A stretch of 64,000 nucleotides of DNA, from the NCBI RefSeq assembly GCF_000731315.1, contig NZ_HG938353.1, forward strand, positions 2,542,001-2,606,000, read 5' to 3'. Made by a program: the position numbers and the translations under genes. Under the pieces are notes generated by a model. It was not told the DNA's origin. It saw only the letters and a list, made by a program, of their open reading frames with translations, and did not search any database. The stretch is from Neorhizobium galegae bv. orientalis str. HAMBI 540. Lineage in GTDB: Bacteria > Pseudomonadota > Alphaproteobacteria > Rhizobiales > Rhizobiaceae. Below, piece after piece: positions 7,555-16,540 of the stretch. The stretch's first letter is position 1; the number at the start of each line of letters is the position of its first letter.

Positions 7555-8739
7555 CTACTTTTTCAGAGTCTGGATAAAACGCTGCAGCGTCATCATCACG
7601 CCACCGGCGACGAGGCCCCAGAAGGCCCCGGAAATCCCGGCAAAGGAGAGGCCCGATGCCGTCACGAGAAAGGTGATCGCCGCAGCCTCCCGGGTCTCCG
7701 GGTCGCGATAGGCCGCAAACGCCGCATTGGCAAAGGCGCCGACGAGGCCGAGGCCCGCCACCGCCTGCAGCAGGATCGGCGGAGCCAGCGACACGAAGGC
7801 GATGATCCCCCCGGCGATCAGGCCGAACACGATATAACCGAAGCCGGCGACGATCGCCGCCCAGTAGCGTCTGGCCGGATCGGGATTGGCGTCCTCGCTG
7901 GCGCACATCGCCGCCGTGATCGCCGCCATGTTGACCGGAACACCGCCGACCAGCCCGCCGAGGATCGAGAAGATGCCGGTGCCGACAAACATCACACCCG
8001 GCGGCGGCTCGTAATGATGCACCCTCAGGATCGCCATGCCGGGTATGTTCTGCGAGGCCATGGTGACGATGAAGAGCGGCAGCGCCACCGAGATCACCCC
8101 ATGCAGGGTGAAGACCGGCGTGACGAAGGTGAGGCTCGGATGGATCGCCTGACCGATCTGCGCCATCGCGTCCGGGGGAAGATCGACACCGAAGACAAGC
8201 ACAAGGATCAGCGCGCCGAGCGAGGCCGGCACCGCCCAGAGGCGCCATCTGGAAACGACGACCATCCAGGTCAGCACGATCGGCAGGCCGAGCGCCGCAT
8301 TGAAGGCGACGGCCTTCACAGGTGCGAGGCAGAGGCTCAGGAGAATGCCGGCAAGCATGGCATTGGCAAGCGGCGCCGGGATCAGCCGGATCGCCCGGCT
8401 GAGCGGCCGGAACAGACCGGAAAGAATGATCAGCACGCCGCAGACCACGAAGGCGCCGACAACGGCCGGAAACCCGCCCTCGATCACGCTGATGCCGGAT
8501 AGAAGCGCTGCGCCCGGCGTCGACCAGGCGATGCTGACCGGCATCCGATACCAACTCGAGAACACGATCGCCAGCAAGCCCATCGAAATCGATTGAGCCA
8601 GGAGAGCCGAGGCGACCTCCGGCGCGGTCGCACCCATCGCCTGCAGCCCCTGCATGATGACGGCAAACGAGCTGATAAAGCCGACAAAGGCTGTGAGCAG
8701 CCCCATCATCAGGGCCGAGACGGAGAAATCCTTGATCAT
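7555..8739 (-). CDS. BenE-family benzoate/H+ symporter-like transporter
   Basis: A 394-residue polytopic inner-membrane protein of the benzoate transporter (BenE) family, with about 12 hydrophobic segments and the family features SIAWSTPGAALL, ASQNIPGMAIL and GGLVGGVPVNMAAITAAMC. Relatives import aromatic acids by proton symport, but no aromatic catabolic genes are nearby, so the substrate is open. The start MIKDFSVSA at 8739 places the first helix at the N terminus. The open frame continues upstream without a membrane pattern. It is divergent from the diguanylate cyclase gene. Confidence 0.85.
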   Translation of the reverse strand: MIKDFSVSALMMGLLTAFVGFISSFAVIMQGLQAMGATAPEVASALLAQSISMGLLAIVFSSWYRMPVSIAWSTPGAALLSGISVIEGGFPAVVGAFVVCGVLIILSGLFRPLSRAIRLIPAPLANAMLAGILLSLCLAPVKAVAFNAALGLPIVLTWMVVVSRWRLWAVPASLGALILVLVFGVDLPPDAMAQIGQAIHPSLTFVTPVFTLHGVISVALPLFIVTMASQNIPGMAILRVHHYEPPPGVMFVGTGIFSILGGLVGGVPVNMAAITAAMCASEDANPDPARRYWAAIVAGFGYIVFGLIAGGIIAFVSLAPPILLQAVAGLGLVGAFANAAFAAYRDPETREAAAITFLVTASGLSFAGISGAFWGLVAGGVMMTLQRFIQTLKK

Positions 8740-9026
8740 GCAGGCGGGACTCGTGAGCTTGAAAGTCCGCAATCGAACATAAGCCTCCCCGCAAAGGCAA
8801 GGCGCGTTTGCCGCAAAAGGGTACGGCCGAGTGGGAAAGCCATGGCTGCAGTCAGCCATTCGGCTTTGCCGGGCCGCGAGCAACCGTCCTTTGTTCGTGC
8901 ATGCGAATATTCGCATCTGTTGATAATTTCGAAGGAGTTTGGCGATAGTCTCGGAACTGTGCGCCCGTTGCTTCCGGTCGATCCGGCCACGAAGCTCGGA
9001 TCGCATCGAACGCCCCCGGGAACTCA
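8740..9026. promoter_or_regulatory. Divergent control region with a 16-bp palindrome
   Basis: This 287-bp space separates the starts of the BenE-type gene (minus) and the diguanylate cyclase gene (plus). It contains ATGCGAATATTCGCAT at 8901-8916, a perfect 16-bp palindrome and so a plausible operator for an unidentified dimeric regulator. I see no convincing gene in it. Confidence 0.45.
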
Positions 9027-9977
9027 ATGACGGCATCGCCAGCTCACCAAGCGCCAAGTATCGAGATCGGACGGGAAACCGCCTTTTCCCGCGATCAGCT
9101 CTATTTCATTCTGTCGGCGCTCCCGGATCCCTGTTTCGTCCTCACCCGCAGCGGCCGTTATGCCGCGCTCTTCGGCGGCCAGGACACGCGCTATTATCAT
9201 GAGGGTAGCTATCTCGTCGGCAAGAGCCTCTACGACGTCCTCGTCGTCGAGAAGGCGCAACGCTTCGTGCGAGAGATCGAAAAGGCGCTCGCCTCGCGTG
9301 CCCTGCATATCATCGAATACAGCCTCTCCGGCAGCGACGTGAAGGGGCTGCAGAACGACGGCCCCGAACATCCGATCTGGTTCGAGGGTCGCCTGCAGGC
9401 GCTTGATTTCCAGGTCGACGGCGAGGATGCGATCGTCTGGGTCGCCAGCAACATCACGGAAAAGAACGCCGTCGAAAACCAGTTGCGTCATCAGAGCGAG
9501 ACCGACGCGCTGACCGGTTTCTTCAACCGCCGCAAGCTGATGGACGTGCTCGCCTTGAAGTTCGAGCTTTTCCGGGACGAGCATATCCCGACATCCGTTT
9601 TCATGTTCGACATCGACCACTTCAAGACCGTCAACGACGAGCTTGGACATGCGATGGGCGATGCGGTTCTGAAAGCAATTGCCGGCGTCTGTCGCCTGGA
9701 ATTGCGCAAGACCGACTTTCTCGCCCGCCTCGGCGGCGATGAGTTCGTCGTGGTCATGCCCGCCACCCGGCAGGAGCACGGCATCGTCATCGCCAACCGG
9801 CTGCGCCAGCGCGTCGCAACCGAGGTCCGGGAGACGCTTGGCCACCACGCCACGATCAGCGGCGGCTTGAGCGAATTTCTGTCGGCGGATGCCTCCTCCG
9901 AGGACATTCTGAAACGGGCCGACGACGGCCTCTACCGTTCCAAGCGTGCCGGCAGGAACCGGATCAGCCCCGCATAG
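9027..9977 (+). CDS. Diguanylate cyclase with N-terminal PAS domain
   Basis: A 316-residue cytosolic protein that should make cyclic di-GMP from two GTP. Residues about 20-150 form a PAS sensor (ILSALPDPCFVLTRSGRYAALFGG, ending VWVASNITEKNAVE). Residues about 155-315 form the GGDEF domain, with DALTGFFNRR, MFDIDHFKTVND, GDAVL and an intact RLGGDEF active site. No RxxD inhibitory site is evident before GGDEF. It lies 136 bp upstream of a GGDEF-EAL protein in the same direction, so both may feed the same second-messenger circuit. Confidence 0.9.
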   Translation: MTASPAHQAPSIEIGRETAFSRDQLYFILSALPDPCFVLTRSGRYAALFGGQDTRYYHEGSYLVGKSLYDVLVVEKAQRFVREIEKALASRALHIIEYSLSGSDVKGLQNDGPEHPIWFEGRLQALDFQVDGEDAIVWVASNITEKNAVENQLRHQSETDALTGFFNRRKLMDVLALKFELFRDEHIPTSVFMFDIDHFKTVNDELGHAMGDAVLKAIAGVCRLELRKTDFLARLGGDEFVVVMPATRQEHGIVIANRLRQRVATEVRETLGHHATISGGLSEFLSADASSEDILKRADDGLYRSKRAGRNRISPA

Positions 9978-10113
9978 GCACGGCCGAGGTCCCATTTCCG
10001 TACAAACGAAAAATTTGTGCCTCTTCAGCACATCGTTGCGTAGTTGATACGCAGGTAAATTAGACAATCTTAAATTTTGTCGGCGACAGTGGGGGACACC
10101 ATCGGAAATCTCC

Positions 10114-12810
10114 ATGACCTCGCTGCCATTTCTCTCGAAATCGAAATCATCTCGTCTTCAGTTCTTCGGCCTCGGCTATTTTTTCCCGGCCATCCTTGCG
10201 GTCGCCGGCCTGCTGGTCGGCGTGGTCCGTGCCGATATCGAGAAACGCGAACAGTACCATGTAGCGCAGCAGGTCAAGGCGGCTGAACAGCTCGCCAAAG
10301 TGGCCGCAGGCCTCGAGACCAATATTCATGGCAACGTCAATCTGATCTACGGACTGGTCGCCGCCATTGCCGCCAATCCGAACATCAACCAACCCCAATT
10401 CACGGCGCTTTCAGAGCGGGTTTTCGACGTTCCGTCACAGCTGCGCAATGTTGTCGCCGCCAAGGACCTGGTAGTCGGCCTGGTCTATCCCGAAGAGCCG
10501 AACAAAAAGGCCATCGGCCTCGACTACCGCACCAATGAGCTGCAGCGGGATGCCGTGATGAGAGCCGTCGAGCGACGGACACTCGTCATCACCGGCCCGG
10601 TTAATCTGGTGCAGGGCGGCCAGGGGCTGATTGCCCGCTATCCGGTCTTCTCGCTTGCCAATGGCCGGTTCTGGGGTGTCGTTTCGGCTGTCATCGATCT
10701 CGATCGGCTCTATACGGACAGCAATGTCAATACCCAGCGACAGACGCTGGACATCGCAATCTCGCAGCGGCCCATCCCCGCCGAGCGCGACATCTTCCTC
10801 GGAAACGTTGCGATATTTTCGCAAGACCCGGTCAAATCAAGGATCGAGCTCGGTTACGACACCTGGTATCTCGCAGCAGTCCCGAAGGGCGGATGGGAGG
10901 GCTCGCCGCTGGACATGTTCGGCTTCCGGGTCACCGCCCTTCTGATCGCCTTCTGCATCGCCGCGCCGCTCCTCTGGGCGGGCCTGTTGATGAAGCAGCG
11001 CCACGGTAACATTCTCACTCTGCAGCAGCGCGAGGAACAGCTGGAAACGCTATCCCAGCGCCTCGAACTGGCGCTCCAGGCCTCGGGCGTCGGCGTCTGG
11101 GAATATGAGCCTTCGACCGATACTCTGATCTGGGACGGGCGCATGCGCGAGCTCTACGACTCTGCCCCGGACCGCACGGCTCGCGAATACGCGGACTGGC
11201 GCAATGCGCTGCATCCCGACGACGTGGAAGCCGCCGAAGCGTACTTCCGCGACGCGCTCAAGAACGAAACGAGCTACCGCACCGAGTTCCGCGTCATGTC
11301 CGGCAACGGCCAGGTTCGCCACATCCGTGCACACGGCGCCACTTACCGGACCGCGAGCGGCGTCAAGCGGGTCGTCGGCGCCAATTGGGACGTTACCAGG
11401 GACGTCACGCTGCATTCCGAACTGCGGCAGGCCCAGACGAAGGCCGAGTTGCAGAACGACGAATTGCGTTCGGCAAGGCGCACGCTCGAACATCAGTCGC
11501 TGCACGACGCCTTGACGGGCCTGCCGAACCGGCGCTTCCTCGACCAGTTCATGACTGCCGGGGAGAAACAGGCTGCAGGTCACCGGCTGGCATTCATCCA
11601 CATCGATCTCGATCGCTTCAAGGAAGTCAACGACACGCTCGGCCATGCGGCGGGCGACGCGGTCCTGAAGGCCACCACGTCCCGCCTGCTCGAATTGATC
11701 GACCACGACGAGTTCGCCTCGCGTATAGGCGGTGACGAATTCGTCGTCGTGACCGGGGGCGCGGAGCCGCAACGCCGGGCCGAATATCTCGCCCAGTCGA
11801 TCGTCAGCACGCTTGCCCGCCCCATCGATATCGACGGGCATCAATGTCGCATCGGCTGCAGCGCCGGCATCGCATGCCAGACCGCAGCCGGCGAGGAACT
11901 GAGCCAGTTGCTGATCAATGCCGATATCGCGCTCTATGAGGCCAAGAAGCGCGGCCGCAACCGCGTCGAGCTGTTCTCCAAGGAACTGCGTTCGGCAGTG
12001 GTGCTGCGCAAGCGCATGTCCGACGAATTCTTGACAGCGCTCGAAGGCGACCAGATCATCCCCTTCTTCCAGCCGCAATTCGACGCGCATTCGCTCGCTA
12101 TCGTCGGCGTCGAGGCGCTGGCGCGCTGGCAGCATCCCAAACGCGGCCTGTTGGCGCCGGACAGTTTCCTGGCGATCGCCGAGAGCTTGCACCGGTCGGC
12201 CGATATCGATGCGATCATCCTTGAAAAGGCGCTCTTCCAGTCGGTGAGATGGCGTGCGCTAGGGCTCGACATCCCGCATCTCTCCGTCAACATCTCGGCG
12301 CAGCGCCTGAAGGACGAAAGGCTGTTCAAACGGCTGGCCGACCTGCCGATCATTCCTGGGACCCTGTCGTTCGAACTTCTTGAATCGATCTCCTTCGAAG
12401 ATCAGGACAAGGAGCTGAGGTCCGCCATCCTCAGCCTCAAGGCGCTTGGTATCGATATCGAGATCGACGATTTCGGCACCGGCCACGCTTCGATCGTCAG
12501 CCTTATCGAACTCGGGCCCAAGCGGCTGAAAATCGACCGCAAGCTGATTGCCCCGCTCGAAGCCGCCGGCTCGCAGCGCCGGCTGGTCGCCTCGATTATC
12601 GAGATCGGTCGCTCGCAGGGCATTGAGATCGTTGCCGAAGGAGTGGAGACGGCAGCCCATGTGGACATCCTGCGCAGCCTCGGCTGCCAGACCCTGCAGG
12701 GTTACGTCTTCGCCAAGCCGATGCCTGCCAACGAGTTCATCACGTTCGCGATCGATTGGGAGGCCGGCAACCATTCCCGGTTCGCGTCATCGGCGGCGCT
12801 GGTCGACTGA
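10114..12810 (+). CDS. Membrane-bound CHASE-PAS-GGDEF-EAL cyclic di-GMP protein
   Basis: An 898-residue inner-membrane sensor. A first membrane helix (LGYFFPAILAVAGLLVGVV, about 19-37) and a second (MFGFRVTALLIAFCIAAPLLWAG, about 269-292) enclose a periplasmic CHASE domain. A PAS_3 domain follows (LALQASGVGVWEYEP, ending VGANWDVTRDVT), then a GGDEF domain with DALTGLPNRRFL and intact RIGGDEF. The EAL domain has EALARW, DDFGTGHAS, KIDR and AEGVET, so catalytic residues for both synthesis and breakdown are present. Net activity cannot be told from sequence. Confidence 0.9.
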   Translation: MTSLPFLSKSKSSRLQFFGLGYFFPAILAVAGLLVGVVRADIEKREQYHVAQQVKAAEQLAKVAAGLETNIHGNVNLIYGLVAAIAANPNINQPQFTALSERVFDVPSQLRNVVAAKDLVVGLVYPEEPNKKAIGLDYRTNELQRDAVMRAVERRTLVITGPVNLVQGGQGLIARYPVFSLANGRFWGVVSAVIDLDRLYTDSNVNTQRQTLDIAISQRPIPAERDIFLGNVAIFSQDPVKSRIELGYDTWYLAAVPKGGWEGSPLDMFGFRVTALLIAFCIAAPLLWAGLLMKQRHGNILTLQQREEQLETLSQRLELALQASGVGVWEYEPSTDTLIWDGRMRELYDSAPDRTAREYADWRNALHPDDVEAAEAYFRDALKNETSYRTEFRVMSGNGQVRHIRAHGATYRTASGVKRVVGANWDVTRDVTLHSELRQAQTKAELQNDELRSARRTLEHQSLHDALTGLPNRRFLDQFMTAGEKQAAGHRLAFIHIDLDRFKEVNDTLGHAAGDAVLKATTSRLLELIDHDEFASRIGGDEFVVVTGGAEPQRRAEYLAQSIVSTLARPIDIDGHQCRIGCSAGIACQTAAGEELSQLLINADIALYEAKKRGRNRVELFSKELRSAVVLRKRMSDEFLTALEGDQIIPFFQPQFDAHSLAIVGVEALARWQHPKRGLLAPDSFLAIAESLHRSADIDAIILEKALFQSVRWRALGLDIPHLSVNISAQRLKDERLFKRLADLPIIPGTLSFELLESISFEDQDKELRSAILSLKALGIDIEIDDFGTGHASIVSLIELGPKRLKIDRKLIAPLEAAGSQRRLVASIIEIGRSQGIEIVAEGVETAAHVDILRSLGCQTLQGYVFAKPMPANEFITFAIDWEAGNHSRFASSAALVD

Positions 12811-12852
12811 GCGAACTGCCGCCGGAAAAAATCGAAACCTCACAAAACACCT

Positions 12853-12897
12853 GTTGACCCGGCCCCTGGGGCTGCCCCGATAGGAGGAGCGGTCAAC
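12853..12897 (+). promoter_or_regulatory. MerR-type promoter and dyad upstream of the MerR/P-loop gene
   Basis: TTGACC (12854-12859) and GATAGG (12879-12884) are 19 bp apart, the over-long spacer typical of promoters that MerR proteins remodel. The spacer holds the dyad GCCCC-T-GGGGC. An outer inverted repeat GTTGACC (12853-12859)/GGTCAAC (12891-12897) brackets it. The arrangement suggests autoregulation by the downstream MerR protein. Confidence 0.5.
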
Positions 12898-12915
12898 AAC
12901 CGACGAGGTGATTCC

Positions 12916-13950
12916 TTGAGTTCTTCCGCACGCTACCTCAATCCGTCCGACGCCGCCGAACGGCTCGGCATATCCCCGAAGGCGCTGCGCCTTTATGAAC
13001 AGCGCGGCCTGATCGCCCCGGTGCGCACCGCGGCCGGATGGCGAACATACGGGCCTGTCGAAATGGCCCGCGCCGGCGAGATCGCCGCATTGCGAGCCCT
13101 TGGCCTCAGCCTCGCACAGGTGGCGCGGGTGCTGAAACGTGAGGCGCAGGACCTTGCTACAGCGCTGGCCACCCATCAGGCGCGGCTTGAAACGGAAGCC
13201 CGCCGGATCGCCGAGACGGTCGAAAAAGTCCGCAACCTGCGCGCGGGCCTTGCCGCCGGCGAACCGCCGCGGCTGCATGAGCTGACGCGGCTGGCGCGGC
13301 CGGCGGCCGAGATCGTCGCGGCTTTCGACCTTCCCTGGCCCTGGTGCGGCGAACGCTTCGAGCTCAGGGATATAAGACCGCTCAACTACGTCATCGGCCC
13401 GCTCGGCAGCGGCAAGACCCGGTTCGCCCGGGCGATCGCCGAACATCTGCCGGGCGCGGTCTTCGTCGACCTCGATCGCGCCGCCAACGATGCCGCCGAG
13501 GCCCGGGCACCGATGGAAACCGATCCGGCGCTGAAGCAGCGCGTCGAGCAGGCGCTCGCCTGGCTCGTCGAGGAAGGCGCAGCCGTGACGCCTGCCCTCA
13601 TCGCCCTCCTCGTCGCGATCGAAGCTGACGCGGCCCGCATCCCGGTCGTCGACATGATCGAGCAGGGTCTGGACCAGCCATCGCAGGAGGCGATCTCGGC
13701 CTATCTGCGCAATCGCGGTCCCGGCGCCCGCCCGCTCTTCATCATGACCCGCTCCTCGGCGATCCTCGATCTCGGCGCCATCGGACCGGACGAGGCGATC
13801 ATCCTTTGCCCCGCCAACCACAACCCGCCGAGCCGCGTCGCGCCCATTCCGGGCGCCCCGGGTTACGAAGCCGTCGCCACCTGCCTTGCCGCGCCCGACG
13901 TCCGCGCCCGCACCGAAGGCGTCATCGCCTGGCGCCCGCAGGTCGCCTGA
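12916..13950 (+). CDS. MerR-family regulator fused to a P-loop domain
   Basis: A 344-residue fusion. Residues about 7-75 are a MerR winged helix (SDAAERLGISPKALRLYEQRGLI, then GWRTYGPVEMARAGEIAALRALGLSL), followed by a helical dimerisation stretch to about 110. From about 150 a nucleotide-binding domain starts, with Walker A GPLGSGKT (161-168), FVDLDRA, a candidate Walker B VVDMIEQ and LFIMTRSSAIL. Ordinary MerR proteins are 110-150 residues, so the C-terminal ATPase-like half is the unusual part. The start codon is probably TTG 12916 after GAGGTG. The ligand and targets are unknown. Confidence 0.75.
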   Translation: MSSSARYLNPSDAAERLGISPKALRLYEQRGLIAPVRTAAGWRTYGPVEMARAGEIAALRALGLSLAQVARVLKREAQDLATALATHQARLETEARRIAETVEKVRNLRAGLAAGEPPRLHELTRLARPAAEIVAAFDLPWPWCGERFELRDIRPLNYVIGPLGSGKTRFARAIAEHLPGAVFVDLDRAANDAAEARAPMETDPALKQRVEQALAWLVEEGAAVTPALIALLVAIEADAARIPVVDMIEQGLDQPSQEAISAYLRNRGPGARPLFIMTRSSAILDLGAIGPDEAIILCPANHNPPSRVAPIPGAPGYEAVATCLAAPDVRARTEGVIAWRPQVA

Positions 13951-14020
13951 ACCGCAGACGGGAAAGCGGCCGGATTGGTCCGGCGGACGCCATCTGCGGT
14001 AACGCAAGCCGCAAACAACA

Positions 14021-14054
14021 AAAAGCCCCGCCGGCGGCAACCGGCGGGGCTTTT
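14021..14054. terminator. Bidirectional rho-independent terminator
   Basis: AAAAGCCCCGCCGG pairs with CCGGCGGGGCTTTT around the loop CGGCAA, giving T-runs on both strands. It lies between the MerR/P-loop gene (plus) and the clpP-like gene (minus) and can end both transcripts. Confidence 0.9.
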
Positions 14055-14077
14055 CAAATTCAAATGGCGCAGAGCGA

Positions 14078-14695
14078 TCAGATTTCGCTCTGCGACGTCA
14101 CGATCCTCGAAACCAGGCCGTAGACCTTGGCTTCTTCGGCGGACAGCCAGTAGTCGCGGTCCGTGTCGGCGGCGATCTTCTCGACCGACTGGCCAGTGGC
14201 TTCAGCCATGATCCTGTTCAGCCGCTCGTTCATCTTGATGATTTCGCGGGCCTGGATCTCGATATCGGATGCCATGCCGCGGGTGCCGCCGGACGGTTGA
14301 TGAAGCAGGAAGCGGGTGTTCGGCAAGCAGATGCGGCGCTCCTTCGGAACGGACACGTAGATCAGCGCGCCGGCCGATGCGACCCAGCCCGTACCGATCA
14401 TCCAGACCTTCGGCTTGATGAACTTGATCATGTCATGGATCGAGTCGCCCGATTCCACGTGGCCGCCGGGCGAGCTCACATAGACGCGGATGTCTTCGTC
14501 GCTGGCGGCGGCAAGCGCCACGAGCTGCGTGTTGACCTTCTGCGCCAGTTCCTGGGTAATCGTTCCATAAATGAAGATCGAACGCGACTTGAAAAGATTC
14601 GCTTCCGTTTCCTTGCCGAGCGGCAGTTCCTTGGTCTTGTCGTCCTTGTCGTCTTCGTCGTCGAGCACGCTGAGAGTCTCCTGCATCAGATTCAT
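14078..14695 (-). CDS. ClpP-like ATP-dependent protease proteolytic subunit (paralogue)
   Basis: A 205-residue serine peptidase of the ClpP family. The likely triad is Ser108 in [11 protein letters not shown], His132 in LLHQPSGG and Asp181 in [13 protein letters not shown]. The motif ASAGA replaces the usual ASMGA, and the N terminus carries an acidic stretch ([13 protein letters not shown]) absent from canonical ClpP. This suggests one of the extra ClpP paralogues of rhizobia rather than the main housekeeping subunit. No clpX or clpA gene is adjacent, so the partner ATPase is unknown. Confidence 0.85.
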   Translation of the reverse strand: MNLMQETLSVLDDEDDKDDKTKELPLGKETEANLFKSRSIFIYGTITQELAQKVNTQLVALAAASDEDIRVYVSSPGGHVESGDSIHDMIKFIKPKVWMIGTGWVASAGALIYVSVPKERRICLPNTRFLLHQPSGGTRGMASDIEIQAREIIKMNERLNRIMAEATGQSVEKIAADTDRDYWLSAEEAKVYGLVSRIVTSQSEI

Positions 14696-14882
14696 ATACC
14701 GGACATAATGTGTTCGCCGCCGTAAAACAATGGAGCGTAGAGTCTAAGACGGTACCTTCCACGGACTAAGGTGAATGACGTAGTACCGAGCCTTCTGTCG
14801 CGGCAATTGCCGATGGACAGCCACAAAGCGCTTGCCTATCTTCGCAGTCATTCCGCATGCACATAATTTCCAGGGGAACCAA

Positions 14883-15467
14883 ATGCTGAAACGCCTTTCG
14901 CTCGCCGCTGCCATTCTTGCCGCCGCCACCGCACCTGCCTTCGCGCATCTCAATCCGGCAGAACACGGATCGCTCCTCGCCGGTTTCTCCCATCCGCTTT
15001 TCGGCGCCGACCATATCCTGGTCATGGTCGCCGTCGGCCTGTGGGCGGCACAGATCGCTAGCGACAGCAGCCGCAATGCGCTGTGGCAAATTCCCTTGGC
15101 CTTCGTCGGCACCATGGCCGCCGGCTTCCTGCTCGCACTCGGCGGCATCGGCCTCCCCTTCGTCGAACCGGCCATCCTCGCCTCGGTGATAGGCCTTGGC
15201 CTGCTCGTCGCAGCGGCCGTGAAGCTGCCGGTTTCGGCGGCAGCTGCCGTCGTCGGCGTGTTCGCGCTGTTCCACGGCCACGCCCATGGCGGCGAACTCG
15301 GCTCGGCAGGTGCCTTGCAGTTCGGCATCGGCTTCATGATCGCCACCGCCCTCCTGCATGCAGCCGGCATCGCGCTCGGCCTCGGCATTGCCCGCGTCAG
15401 CCCTTACATCGCCCGTATCCTCGGCGCCGCGACCGCGCTTCTCGGCCTGTCGCTGGCCTTCGCCTGA
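14883..15467 (+). CDS. HupE/UreJ-family membrane protein
   Basis: A 194-residue protein with a cleavable signal peptide (to about ...ATAPAFA, residue 21) and about six membrane helices. The family motif HPLFGADHILVMVAVGLWA and a later histidine cluster FHGHAHGGEL are present. Both match HupE/UreJ nickel or cobalt permeases. There are no hydrogenase or urease genes in the window, so its metal and partner enzyme are unknown. The start ATG 14883 follows CAGGGGAACCAA. The longer frame upstream has no signal peptide. Confidence 0.85.
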   Translation: MLKRLSLAAAILAAATAPAFAHLNPAEHGSLLAGFSHPLFGADHILVMVAVGLWAAQIASDSSRNALWQIPLAFVGTMAAGFLLALGGIGLPFVEPAILASVIGLGLLVAAAVKLPVSAAAAVVGVFALFHGHAHGGELGSAGALQFGIGFMIATALLHAAGIALGLGIARVSPYIARILGAATALLGLSLAFA

Positions 15468-15575
15468 GCCCCGGTCACGAGCCAAGATTACCGAAATGTA
15501 AGGGATCCCGGCTTTGAAATGCCGGAATCCCTGCCTACCTTCTTGTCCACGGCAAACGCCCCCAAGGAGGCAAGC

Positions 15576-16457
15576 ATGTCACCCGAAGAACGCCAGCTCC
15601 TGACCGCCCTTTTCGACCGCGTCCGCACCGCCGCAGCCACCCCGCGCGACCGCGACGCCGAAACCCTCATCGACCAGGCCACCCGCGAACAGCCCTACGC
15701 CACCTACTACCTGGCACAGGCCGTCATCGTGCAGGAAAAGGGCCTGGAAGCCGCCTCCAACCACATCAAGGAACTGGAAGACCGCGTCCGCCAGCTTGAA
15801 GCAGAGACGAGCGATCATCACCGTGCCGAACAGAGCGGCGGGTTCTTGAGTTCGATCTTCGGCACTGGCCAGGCCCAGCAATCCCCCGCCCCGCAGCCCG
15901 GTCTTCGAACCGGTCCCGGTCCGCAGCAAGCGCCCCAGGCAGGTCCCTCGTCCGGCCCATGGGGTAGCGCCCCACGCCAGAACTACCGCACCGGCAGCGA
16001 CTATGATGACGGTTATCGCGCGCCCCAGCCGCCTGCCGCCTCCTGGAGCGGCCAGACGTCGGTTCCGTCAGCCGGTGGTGGCAGCTTCTTGCGCGGCGCG
16101 CTCGGCACCGCAGCCGGCGTCGCGGGCGGCATGCTGCTCGCCAATTCGCTCTCCGGCATTTTCGGCAGCCACATGAACTCCCTCGGCTTGGGCTCGCCGC
16201 TTGCCGGCAGCAACCCTTTCGGCAGCGGCAACGGTCCCGTCGAGGAAACCGTCATCAACAACAACTATTTCGGGGATGATGCGGTGCGCCAAGCCTCCGG
16301 TAACGACAGCACAGCCGCCAACACCAATGACCCAGCCGACAATTCCGGATCTAATGCCGGCCTGCAGCAGGCCGATTACGGCAACGACGACTTTTCCGAC
16401 GACCAGCCGGATTTCGACAACAGCGACATGGGCAGCGACGATTCGATGGATGTGTGA
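15576..16457 (+). CDS. DUF2076 domain-containing protein
   Basis: A 293-residue protein matching the DUF2076 family at its N terminus (MSPEERQLLTALFDRVRTAA, then QPYATYYLAQAVIVQEKGLEAA). A helical stretch rich in charged residues follows (HIKELEDRVRQLEAE), then a Pro/Gln/Gly-rich linker, a glycine/alanine-rich hydrophobic segment (FLRGALGTAAGVAGGMLLANSLSGIF, about 187-212) that could enter a membrane, and a highly acidic C terminus (DDFSDDQPDFDNSDMGSDD). The role is unknown; relatives are often annotated as periplasmic ligand-binding sensor proteins without proof. The ribosome binding site AAGGAGG supports the start. Confidence 0.75.
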   Translation: MSPEERQLLTALFDRVRTAAATPRDRDAETLIDQATREQPYATYYLAQAVIVQEKGLEAASNHIKELEDRVRQLEAETSDHHRAEQSGGFLSSIFGTGQAQQSPAPQPGLRTGPGPQQAPQAGPSSGPWGSAPRQNYRTGSDYDDGYRAPQPPAASWSGQTSVPSAGGGSFLRGALGTAAGVAGGMLLANSLSGIFGSHMNSLGLGSPLAGSNPFGSGNGPVEETVINNNYFGDDAVRQASGNDSTAANTNDPADNSGSNAGLQQADYGNDDFSDDQPDFDNSDMGSDDSMDV

Positions 16458-16540
16458 GTGGTCTACGGTGGCTAAGCCGCCGGGCCTTTCCTCGATGTGC
16501 GGGCGGAGGGCCGGTTTTCTACGCCGGAATGCGCTCGCCT

